Notes under the pieces: model-generated
Databases searched by the model: none
Seen by the model: the letters and a program-made list of their open reading frames with translations, nothing else
What the model was told of the DNA's origin: nothing
Position numbers and translations under genes: made by a program
Part shown: one piece after another, positions 35,981 through 46,440 of the stretch
Layout of the letters: the number at the start of each line of letters is the position of its first letter
Position numbering within the stretch: position 1 is the stretch's first letter
From: Zingiber officinale
Taxonomy: Eukaryota > Streptophyta > Magnoliopsida > Zingiberales > Zingiberaceae
Direction: 5' to 3'
DNA length: 64,000 nt
NCBI RefSeq assembly: GCF_018446385.1
Contig: NW_024589871.1
Coordinates: forward strand, 310,001-374,000

Positions 35981-37566
35981 ACTTGTCCCGATCATGTCCC
36001 ATTTTTGGCCTATTTAGGAAGAAATCAGCCGGTGAGGGTACTTCTAAGTCATCTGCTGAGAAATCCACAGATGAGAAATCCAAGTCCCAGGCACCCTCCC
36101 GACCTCAACCTTCTTCTTCTTCGAGATTCCCGAACCGACAGTTTGAACAAACGTTTCAACAAAGGACATTCAAGCTACTCCCATGTCGATCTGTGGATCG
36201 AAAGTACATGGATGAGTTTTGTCCCTCTGTATCCGAAACCCTGGCATATTATAAACTTGACTCGTTAGTCTACCTAGAAAGGGACATCAACTATGACCTA
36301 GTATCTGAATTCTACAACAATCTTCATCAGACCAGTGATGGTGCTTATAGGACCAGAGTCACTAAGAGAACTATCGATTTCTCCGTCGTAGAATTCTTTG
36401 GGTATCTAGGTTGCCGAATGTGTTCAGGAGATCCTTTTCCCATTTATCCTGATTTACCCCATCCTTTATCACCTGACACTATCTATGAGTATTTCTTTGG
36501 ACACCCTAGACCGGATGGACTGGATGAGGTGGATGTCGAGTTTCCTACTTTGCGACTCTCCCCCGACTATATTCTTTTAAGATAGTCACAAATGGCTTCT
36601 TCCAATCACATCCAAACCTCTAGCAGAGATCTGATGTTTTATGGTTTGCGTCGGCGTCGATTTTGATATCATGTCGACATCTATTCTTAGCCTAGCGGCT
36701 TCACTATTTATATGTCTTATGGGCATATCATTACATTCCGATAGATGTGTCTAAGGGTAGGATAGTGAAGATGGTCGGACAGACTCGGGAAACGGGCATT
36801 TTCCAAGTTCAGATGGGGCAGATGGGACCGATGGAAGGATGGAGAGGTCCGCCACGGCACTTCTCGTGATGAGGCCGACCGACCGCGATGGCGATGGAGC
36901 TGAGAGCCGCTCGACGCGACGATGAGCCACCGTGGCTCCATGGATCGGCTCGGATCGACCAACGCTATGATGATCACGCAATACAGATGGTGACGCGCGG
37001 ATGGCCAACTACCCACCTCCACAAGATTTCTCGGGCCATCCACCTTCGAGCTCTAGCATGCCGCCTCGCAGATGATGATGATGTTCCTCGTGTTGAGGAC
37101 ATTGATTGATACATTCTGTTTGTCACTTTGACTGTCTGTGTTTTGGATGCTATTTTGTTGGATATTTTTGTATGACCTGGATATTTGCTTATTTCATCTA
37201 TTTATGCTGCTCATTTTCCTGTTTTTCTTTATGTGTCATTTCCTATTCGCTATTGATATGCTGTTCATATGCTTTGTCTTGACTGCCTCTTAGAGGGAAT
37301 TCTAAGAGTCTTTTGAGTCTTATCACCCCATTCGCACCTTTTCGGTGTTTGACAAAGGGGGAGAGGATATCTAAGTTTAGAGATGTATGAAGGTTTGATT
37401 TTAGGGGAGAAGATAACGGGGAGGATCTTGATTCCCGTTATTGACTTCCTTACATCGTGGTGTATTTATCTTAGGGGGAGGATCTTGATTCCCCTAAAAT
37501 TATGAAAATAAGAACATTTCTGATCTAAACTTAAATCGTGTTGTCAAACAACAAAAAGGGGGAGAT
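35981..37566 (+). mobile_element. Right Copia interior: extra-ORF region, second arm
   Basis: The plus-strand counterpart of the left arm. Its longest open stretch (35962-36585, about 207 residues) has KLLPCRSVDRKYMDEFCPS, LVSEFYNNLHQTSDGAYRTR and YEYFFGHPRPDGLDEVDVEF. This resembles the extra ORF of Sirevirus-like elements. Three AAAGGGGGAG-like polypurine tracts lie at about 37353, 37463 and 37552, the last abutting the LTR. The remainder is broken and shortened compared with the left arm. Confidence 0.75.
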
Positions 37567-39387
37567 TATTGAAACAGTCTGACCTGGCTGTTGTTTTGAT
37601 GTTGACACTGATTTAGGTTTGTATCAGATGTTAATTGAACTCAGATTGATTACTGATCAAGGTTGATCATGTGGAAGGGAGAAGTCCAAGTATGAGAACT
37701 TGGCAAGTGGAAGTCAGAGAGGGCTCGGTAGCTCATTCTCCGGACTAGGTCAGAGAGGGCTCGGTAGCTCTTTCTCTGGACCGGAAGTGAAAGACGGAGA
37801 GGGCTCGGTAGCTCGTTCTCTAGATCAGGAAGGCAGATGGAAAATCCTGGTGAGTGAAGCCAGGTGAAAGTCCTGGTGAGTGAAGCCAGGCAGATGGAAA
37901 GTCCTGGTGAGTGAAGCCAGGCAGATGGAAAAGTCCTGGTGAGTGAAGCCAGGCAGATTGGAAATCCTGGTGAGTGAAGCCAGGTGAAAACCCTAGTGAG
38001 TGAAGCTAGGTGAAAGTAAAAGTCCTGGTGAGTGAAGCCAGACAGTTGGTGAAAGTCCTGGTGAGTGAAGCCAGGCAAGGGAAAGTCCTGGTGAGTGAAG
38101 CCAGGCAGTTGGGAAGTCCTGGTGAGTGAAGCCGGGCAAGGAAAAATCCAGATGGATCAAGGCTGATCGGACATCTGGTGTTGTGAAGGTCAAGTAGGTC
38201 AAGGGAGTGACCGGATACTTGGCACGAAGAGAAAAGTCTAAGTGGGTCAAAGGGATTGACCGGACACTTGGTAGGGAGTCTTAGCAGGTCAAGGGAGTGA
38301 CCAGATGCTAAGCATGAGATACCAATATGTCAAGGTTGACCGGATATTGGTTTGGAAGGCTTGGGACTTGGTTTGGGCAAAAACCAAGCTCTGGATCGAT
38401 CAGTGGATCGATCCAGTGATACACTGGGTATCTGGATCGGTCTGGTGACCGATCCAGAGATACACTGGGTATCTAGATCGGTCTGGTGACCGATCAGTAA
38501 CCAAACAGTAGCCTACTGAGTGTTATCTGATCGGTCTGCAGACCGATCAGGAAACAACGATCAAAAGGCAAGAAGTTCGGGAGATAAGGAAGGGACATGC
38601 ATGCTGATCGGTCCCTGGACCGATCAGAGGAAGCTCTGATCGGTCCCCAGGACCGATCAGGGTCTTCCTGGACCGATCAGGATATGCCCTGATCGGTCCA
38701 GGTATATCCGTTGAGATTCAACGGGTATCTCCGTTTTCTTCGCTGTCTGCTTTGCAGGTGCAGTTGCAGGTTCAGACTATATAAAGGAGATCGAGGGCTG
38801 CTACAGGACACTTTTCTTCTGGTCCGAAGCTTCTGCTTCTACTTCATCTTCTTCCTCTCCTCAGCTGCTACCTCTTGCTTCTGTAAGAGCTTGCTGTTGC
38901 TGAGCTTTGCTGAGCTCTTCTTAGCTGAAGCTTCGCGTGAGCTTCCTCGGCTGGGGTCTCCAACAGTTGCTGCTGTATTTGGCCCGTGAAGTTGCTGCTT
39001 CATCAACAACCGACGAGAAGGCAAGATTGTTTGTTTTTACATTCATATTGTTGCTTCTTCTTGTGTATTTTTGTACTCCTATTCTTGCTGGTGCAAGAAA
39101 GATTGTGGCGAGGTTTCTCCACCCAGAAGGAGTATATATATTAGCCGGTTCTCCGGGGACTCATCCACCGACGGATTGATAGGCTTCGTCCACCTTACGG
39201 ACACGCCGAGGAGTAGGAGTATATCTCTGAACCTCGTTACATCGACGCGTGTTGAGGTTTGATTTCTCCGCTTTCGTTTTTATTATTTTTATTTTCGCTG
39301 CGCTAACCTTGATTTGTAGAAAGAAACGAATATTTAGGGTCGGCTATTCACACCCCCCCTCTCTAGCCGCGACCATCGATCCTAACA
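37567..39387 (+). repeat. LTR B1, mosaic of two LTR types
   Basis: The first 110 bp (TATTGAAACAGTCTGACC and on) match LTR A, while everything from about 37680 matches LTRs B2 and B4. It contains ten or so tandem copies of TCCTGGTGAGTGAAGCCAGG (37840-38140), GATCGGTC hairpins (38390-38700), TATATAAA at 38778-38785, and ends GATCCTAACA next to a primer site. Confidence 0.85.
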
Positions 39388-39727
39388 AGTGGTATCAGAG
39401 CAGGTCAAGGGAGTGACCAGATGCTAAGCATAAGATACCAATAGGTCAAGGGGGAGTTGACTTTTAGGGGGAGTTTTTACTCCTAAAGACTTGAGTGATA
39501 TGAGATTATCACTAAGTTAATTGTTGACCTTAGTATCAAGGGGGAAATTAAGGGTTTCAATGAAAGGTATGAGACCTTCATTAGAAAGAAAACTCTTGAC
39601 CTTAATTCACTCTTTTTGATGTGTGTCAAAAAGGGGGAGAGTGTAGGTTTGGGGAGAATGTTCAAGGAAGAAGATTAGAAAACCTAAGTTAGGTTAGGGT
39701 TTTGTCAAACATCAAAAAGGGGGTGAT
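39388..39727 (+). mobile_element. Minimal Copia interior with primer site and polypurine tract
   Basis: TGGTATCAGAGC at 39390-39401 is the tRNA-Met primer site. After it the sequence resumes LTR-like (CAGGTCAAGGGAGTGACCAG), then runs through repeated polypurine tracts (about 39632 and 39713) to the next LTR. All coding capacity is lost; the 340 bp are a large-deletion remnant. Confidence 0.85.
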
Positions 39728-41700
39728 TGTTGGTGCAACCTTATGTCAAGGTTGACCTGGTTGTCCCGACTCGAGTTGACCTGACTCGAGTTGTATTTTG
39801 ATGTTTGACGAGAACAGAAGAGTTGTATTTTGATGGGAGATTGTTGGTGCAACCTTAGGTCAAAGTTGACCTAGTTGACCTGACTCGAGTTGACCTGACT
39901 CAAGTTGTATCTTGATGTTTGACAAAAACAGAAACTTGGGAGGTTGTGGGTGCAACCCTTGGTCAAGGTTGACCTGGTTAACCCGAGGTGAGTTGATTTG
40001 GCACGAGAAAGTCCAAGTATGGAGACTTGGCACGGAGAAGTCCAAGTATGGGAACTTGGCAAGTGGAAGTCAGAGAGGGCTCGGTAGCTCGTTCTCCGGA
40101 CTAGGTCAGAGAGGGCTCGGTAGCTCGTTCTCTAGATCAGGAAGGCAGATGGAAAATCCTGGTGAGTGAAGCCAGGTGAAAGTCCTGGTGAGTGAAGCCA
40201 GGTAGATGGAAAGTCCTGGTGAGTGAAGCCAGGTAGATGGAAAGTCCTGGTGAGTGAAGCCAGGCAGACGGAAAAGTCCTGGTGAGTGAAGTCAGGTGAA
40301 AATCCTAGTGAGTGAAGCTAGGTGAAAGTGAAAGTCCTGGTGAGTGAATTCAGACAGTTGGTGAAAGTCCTGGTGAGTGAAACCAGGCAAGAGAAAGTCC
40401 TGGTGAGTGAAGCCAGGCAGTTGGGAAGTCCTGGTGAGTGAAGCCGGGCAAGGAAAAAATCCAGATGGATCAAGGCTGATCGGACATCTGGTGTTGTGAA
40501 GGTCAAGTAGGTCAAGGGAGTGATCGGATACTTGGCACGAAGAGAAAAGTCTAAGTGGGTCAAAAGGATTGATCGGACACTTGATAGGGAGTCTTAGCAG
40601 GTCAAGGGAGTGACCAGATGCTAAGCATGAGATACCAATAGGTTAAGGTTGACCGGATATTGATTTGGAAGGCTTGGGACTTGATTTGAGCAAAAACCAA
40701 GCTCTGGATCGATCAGTGGATCGATCCAGTGATACACTGGGTATCTGGATCGGTCTGGTGACCGATCCAGTGATACACTCGGTATCTGGATCGGTCTGGT
40801 GACCGATCAGTAACCAAACAGTAGCCTACTGAGTGTTATCTGATCGGTCTGCAGACCGATCAGGAAACAACGATCAGAAGGCAAGAAGTTCGGGAGAAAA
40901 GGAAGGGACATGCATGCTGATCAGTCCCTGGACCGATCAGAGGAAGCTCTGATCGGTCCCCAGGACCGATCAGGGTCTTCCTGGACCGATCAGGATATGT
41001 CCTGATCGGTCCAGGTATATCCGTTGAGATTCAACGGGTATCTCCGTCTTCTTCGCTGTCTGCTTTGCAGGTGCAGTTGCAAGTTCAGGCTATATAAAGG
41101 AGATCAAGGGTTGCTACAGGACACTTTTCTTCTAGTCCGAAGCTTCTGCTTCTACTTCTTCTTCTTCCTCTCCTCAGCTGCTACCTCTTGCTTCTGTAAG
41201 AGCTTGCTGTTGCTGAGCTTTGCTGAGCTCTTCTTAGCTGAAGCTTCGCGTGAGCTTCCTCGGCTGGGGTCTCCAACAGTTGTTGCTGTATTTGGCCCGT
41301 GAAGTTGCTGCTTCATCAACAGCCGACGAGAAGGCAAGATTGTTTGTTTTTACTTTCATATTGTTGCTTCTTCTTGTGTATTCTTGTACTCCTATTCTTG
41401 CTGGTGCAAGAAAGATTGTGGCGAGGTTTCTCCACCCAGAAGGAGTATATATATTAGCCGGTTCTATGGGGACTCATCCACCGACAGATTGATAGGCTTC
41501 GTCCACCTTACGGACACGCCGAGGAGTAGAAGTATATCTCCGAACCTCGTTACATCGACGCGTGTTGAGGTTTGATTTCTCCGCTTTCGTTTCTATTATT
41601 TTTATTTCCGCTGCACTAACCTTGATTTGTAGAAAGAAACGAAGATTTGGGGTCGGCTATTCACACCCCCCCTCTCTAGTCGCTACCATCGATCCTAACA
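39728..41700 (+). repeat. LTR B2
   Basis: TGTTGGTGCAACC to CGATCCTAACA, 1973 bp, preceded by a polypurine tract, so it is a 3' LTR. It holds two nested copies of the starting word (39728 and 39843), the TGAGTGAAGCCAGG array (40150-40450), GATCGGTC hairpins (40700-41030) and TATATAAA at 41091-41098. Over its shared part it is very close to B1 by eye. Confidence 0.85.
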
Positions 41701-43041
41701 TCCTGATCGGTCCAGGTATATCCTGATTGGTCCTGGGGACCGATCAGAGCTTCCTCTGATTGGTCCAGGGACCGATCAGCATGCATGTCCCTTCCTTTTC
41801 TCCCGAACTTCTGTTCGCTTTCTGATCTGTCTTCAGACCGATCAGATAACATACAGTCGCATACTGTTTGGTTACTGATCGGTCACCAGACCGATCAGAT
41901 AACCCAGTGTATCACTGGATTGATCCACTGATCGATCCAGCTCTTGGTTTTTGCCCAAACCAAGTCCCACGCCTTCCAAACCAATATCCGGTCAACCTTG
42001 ACCTATTGGTATCTCATGCTTAGCATCTGGTCATTCTCTTGACCTGCTAAGACTCCCTACCAAGTGTTCGGTCAATTCCTTTGACCCACTTAGACTTTTC
42101 TCTTCGTGCCAAGTATCCGGTCACTCCCTTGACCTACTTGACTTTCACAACACCAGATGTCCGATCAGCCTTGATCCATCTGGATTTTTCCTTGCCCGGC
42201 TTCACTCATCAGGACTTCCCAACTGTCTGGCTTCACTCACCAGGACTTTCCCTTGCCTGGCTTCACTCACCAGGACTTTCACCAACTGCCTGAATTCACT
42301 CACCAGGACTTTCACTTTCACCTAGCTTCACTCACTAGGGTTTTCACCCGGCTTCACTCACCAGGATTTCCAATCTGCCTGGCTTCACTCACCAGGACTT
42401 TTCCGTCTGCCTGGCTTCACTCACCAGGACTTTTCCGTCTGCCTGGCTTCACTCACCAGGACTTTCCATCTGCCTGGCTTCACTCACCAGGACTTTCACC
42501 TGGCTTCACTCCCAGGATTTTCACCTGGCTTCACTCCCAGGATTTTCACCTGGCTTAACTCACCAGGATTTTCCATCTGCCTTCCTGATCTAGAGAACGA
42601 GCTACCGAGCCCTCTCTGAATTAGTCCGGAGAACGAGCTACCGAGCCCTCTCCGTCTTTCACTTCCGGTCCAGAGAACGAGCTACGGAACCCTCTTTGAC
42701 TTACACTTGCCAAGTTCTCATACTTGGACTTCTCCGTGCCAAGTCTCCATACTTGGATTTTCTCGTGCCAAGTCAACTCACCTCGGGTCAACCAGGTCAA
42801 CCTTGACCAAGGGTTGCACCCACAACCTCCCAAGTTTCTGTTTTTGTCAAACATCAAGATACAACTTGAGTCAGGTCAACTCGAGTCAGGTCAACCAGGT
42901 CAACCTTGACCTAAGGTTGCACCAACAATCTCCCATCAAAATACAACTCTTCTGTTCTCGTCAAACATCAAAATACAACTCGAGTCAGGTCAACTCGAGT
43001 CGGGTCAACCAGGTCAACCTTGATCTAAGGTTGCACCAACA
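41701..43041 (-). repeat. LTR B3, partial, reverse orientation
   Basis: On the minus strand it begins TGTTGGTGCAACC at 43041 and runs through the tandem array and the GATCGGTC hairpins, then stops at 41701 before the promoter part. It abuts LTR B2 directly, end to broken end. Confidence 0.8.
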
Positions 43042-44244
43042 ATCTCCCCCTTTTTGATGTTTGACAAAACCCTAACCTAACTTAGGTTTTCTAATCTTTT
43101 TCCTTGAACATTCTCCCCAAACCTACACTCTCCCCCTTTTTGACACACATCAAAAAGAGTGAATTAAGGTCAAGAGTTTCTTTCTAATGAAGGTCCCATA
43201 CCTTTCATTGAAACCCTTAATTTCCCCCTTGATACTAAGGTCAACAATTAACTTAGTGATAATCCCATATCACTCAAGTCTTTAGGAGTAAAAACTCCCC
43301 CTAAAAGTCAACTCTCCCTTGACTAATAGGTAAAACTCCCCCTAAAGGTCAACTCCCCCTTGACCATTGCACCAACAATGTCTTGGAGAGTTTCAAGCCT
43401 TTAGAAATCCAAAACACCAACCCCCAGGTGAAATTTCAAACAAAACAGTCGAAAATCAGCAAGTTGGCACGCGCTGATCGGGCACCTGACCGATCAGACC
43501 TTCCCTGGATCGGTCACTAGACCGATCCACACTTCCCTAGATCGGTCCAGTGATCGATCCAGAGTGCCCTGGACCGATCAGAAACCCCTCTGATCAGTCC
43601 CCAACTCTGATATCAGAAGTTTCTGATTTTTCTACTTCCGAAATTCAGAAATCTCTCAAAAATCACATAAAATTTCAAAAACTGTAAAATTTTGAGGATA
43701 CATTCCTCATAACTTATATTATCACGGAAAAATAATTTTCGATGAAAATAACTTCCATTTTCAAAACTTGATACAAAGTTCGAAAAACTTTGAAATAGTT
43801 CAAGTTTAACTCAACTTTGTATCAACTTGCTCAATGATGAATGCTATCACTAGAAAAGCTTCATCAAGGTTTTTTAAATCAACTTTGAAATGATTTTAAA
43901 CCATTTAATTTAGGACCACAATCTTAGGGCTAAATGTACATGACTTGTACACAAGCTTTCCCTATGATCCTCCAATTTCGAATTAGGCTCATCTAGGTAC
44001 AAGAACTATGCACGTTGATCCTAACTCATCATCCTAATATCTCACACACATCTAAGATGTATCAAACACATCCAAGTCAATTTTGATGTGAGATATGGAT
44101 TTAGGTCATCTTAACTAGGTTCTCATGTATTTTCTAAACAACAATTTGATCTCCATATCAAATTGTGTTTTAGTCCTTAAATCAATTTCATTGATTATAA
44201 ATGCAAGAGATGATGACATGACATAAAATAATATCATAAAATAT
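43042..44244 (-). mobile_element. Copia interior fragment, reverse orientation
   Basis: A polypurine tract next to LTR B3 (AAAAAGGGGGAGATTG on the minus strand), then the same 3' non-coding interior as 39470-39727 (for example CTAACTTAGGTTTTCTAATC). Further sequence with GATCGGTC words follows, then unique AT-rich DNA up to 44244. No recognisable coding domain remains. Confidence 0.7.
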
Positions 44245-46142
44245 TGTTGGTGCAACCTTAGGTCAAGGTTGACCTGGTTGACCCGACTCGAGTTGACCTG
44301 ACTCGAGTTGTATTTTGATTTTTGACGAGAACAGAAGAGTTGTATTTTGATGGGAGATTGTTGGTGCAACCTTAGGTCAAGATTGACCTGGTTGACTTGA
44401 CTCGAGTTGACCTGACTCAAGTTGTATCTTGATGTTTGACAAGAACAGAAACTTGGGAGGTTATGGGTGCAACCCTTGGTCAAGGTTGACTTGGTTGACC
44501 CGAGGTGAGTTGACTTGGCACGAGAAAGTCCAAGTATGGAGACTTGGCACGGAGAAGTCCAAGTATGGGAACTTGGCAAGAGGAAGTCAGAGAGGGCTCG
44601 GTAGCTCGTTCTCCGGACTAGGTCAGAGATGGCTCGGTAGCTCGTTCTCTAGATCAGGAAGGCAGATGGAAAATCCTGGTGAATGAAGCCAGGTGAAAAT
44701 CCTGGTGAGTGAAGCCAGGTGAAAGTCCTGGTGAGTGAAGCCAGGCAGACGGAAAAGTCCTGATGAGTGAAGCCAGGCAGATTGGAAATCCTGGTGAGTG
44801 AAGTCAGGTGAAAACCCTAGTGAGTGAAGCTAGGTGAAAGTGAAAGTCCTGGTGAGTGAAGCCAGGCAGTTGGTGAAAGTCCTGGTGAGTGAAGTCAGGT
44901 AAGGGAAAGTCCTGGTGAGTGAAGCCAGGCAGTTAGGAAGTCCTGGTGAGTGAAGCCAGGCAGTTGGGAAGTCCTGGTGAGTGAAGCCGGGCAAGGAAAA
45001 ATCCAGATGGATCAAGGCAGATCGGACATCTAGTGTTGTGAAGGTCAAGTAGGTCAAGGAAGTGACCGGATACTTGGCACGAAGAGAAAAGTCTAAGTGG
45101 GTCAAAGGGATTGACCGGACACTTGGTAGGGAGTCTTAGCAGGTCAAGGGAGTGACCAGATGCTAAGCATGAGATACCAATAGGTCAAGGTTGACCGGAT
45201 ATTGGTTTGGAAGGCGTGGGACTTGGTTTGGGCAAAAACCAAGAGCTGGATCGATCAGTGGATCGATCCAGTGATACACTGGGTTATCCAAACAGTATGC
45301 TACTGTATGTTATCTGATCGGTCTGCAGACCGATCAGGAAACAACGATCAGAAGGCAAGAAGTTCGGGAGAAAAGGAAGGGACATGCATGCTGATCGGTC
45401 CCCAGGACCGATCAGGGTCTTCCTGGACCGATCAGGATATGTCCTGATCGGTCTAGGTATATCCGTTGAGATTCAACGGGTATCTCCGTCTTCTTCGCTG
45501 TCTGCTTTGCAGGTGCAGTTGCAGGTTCAGGCTAGATAAAGGAGATCGAGGGCTGCTACAGGACACTTTTCTTCTGGTCCGAAGCTTCTGCTTCTACTTC
45601 TTCTTCTTCCTCTCCTCAGCTGCTACCTCTTGCTTCTGTAAGAGCTTGCTGTTGCTGAGCTTTGCTGAACTCTTCTTAGCTGAAGCTTCGCGTGAGCTTC
45701 CTCGGCTGGGGTCTCCAACAGTTGCTGCTGTATTTGGCCCGTGAAGTTGCTGCTTCATCAACAGCCGACGAGAAGGCAAGATTGTTTATTTTTACATTCA
45801 TATTGTTGCTTCTTCTCGTGTATTCTTGTACTCCTATTCTTGCTGGTGCAAGAAAGATTGTGGCGAGGTTTCTCCACCCAGGAGGAGTATATATATTAGC
45901 CGGTTCTCCGGGGACTCATCCACCGACGGATTGATAGGCTTCGTCCACCTTACGGGCACACCGAGGAGTAGGAGTATATCTCCGAACCTCGTTACATCGA
46001 CGCGTGTTGAGGTTTGATTTCTCTGCTTTCGTTTCTATTATTTTTATTTCCGCTGCGCTAACCTTGATTTGTAGAAAGAAACGAAGATTTGGGGTCGGCT
46101 ATTCACACCCTCCCTCTCTAGCCGCGACCATCGATCCTAACA
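44245..46142 (+). repeat. LTR B4, right end of the nest
   Basis: TGTTGGTGCAACC to CGATCCTAACA, 1898 bp. It holds the tandem array (44670-45000), a shortened GATCGGTC block (45240-45450) and a promoter word TAGATAAA at 45533-45540, where B1 and B2 have TATATAAA. ATATC follows (46143-46147). The left flank AATAT does not match this, so B4 is not a simple solo insertion. Confidence 0.85.
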
Positions 46143-46440
46143 ATATCAGGCCCAACGTGGGCCTGATACGATACAATAATAGGCCTAACGTGTGCTTCAT
46201 ATGGCATCGTATTAGGCTCACGTTGGGCCTGATACTTTTGTATTTGTTGGTAGAAGTCTAATAATCATTTAACTTGGTCAGGTGTTCCGGTTGGCTTCAC
46301 AAGATGAGATGTTTCGTTGCTGCTTGGTATTGTAAACCGAGGAGCTTCAATTCCAATGAATTCAATTAAAGCATCCGGTGACCTCTTTCTAACATACTTC
46401 TCAAACAAAAAAAAAAACTACTAGATCAAGAATTGAGGAG
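46143..46440. repeat. GGGCCTGATACGAT repeats, right of the Copia nest
   Basis: Begins with the target duplication ATATC and continues AGGCCCAACGTGGGCCTGA, with two more inverted copies up to 46245. The rest up to 46440 is the leader of the Ulp1-type gene, with a short poly-A run near 46408. Confidence 0.7.

Larger units (their letters stand above)
32630..46142. mobile_element. Nest of Sirevirus-like Copia fossils with outward-facing terminal LTRs
   Basis: Five LTRs or LTR parts and three interiors fill this 13.5-kb block: LTR A (32630-34146, -), interior (-), interior (+), LTR B1 (37567-39387, +), a 340-bp interior, LTR B2 (39728-41700, +), partial LTR B3 (41701-43041, -), interior (-), LTR B4 (44245-46142, +). 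ATATC flanks the whole block on both sides. Sirevirus features are visible: a tRNA-Met primer site, several AAAGGGGGAG polypurine tracts before the 3' LTR, and an extra ORF upstream of the 3' LTR. No gag-pol is left. All units are broken or deleted. The high similarity of the B LTRs indicates young insertions and rearrangements. Confidence 0.8.

Noticed and set aside
37840-38140. Regularly spaced repeats resembling a CRISPR array
   Set aside because: The spacing is short and irregular, the 'spacers' are only a few bases and similar to one another, the array recurs within several LTRs, and the genome is a plant's.
38711-38989. A ~92-codon open frame kept in three LTRs (also 41024-41302 and 45466-45744)
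   Set aside because: It lies in the promoter/leader part of the LTR and is shared because the LTRs are near-identical. Its Leu/Cys/Phe-rich sequence comes from CTTCT-rich DNA and has no known domain.
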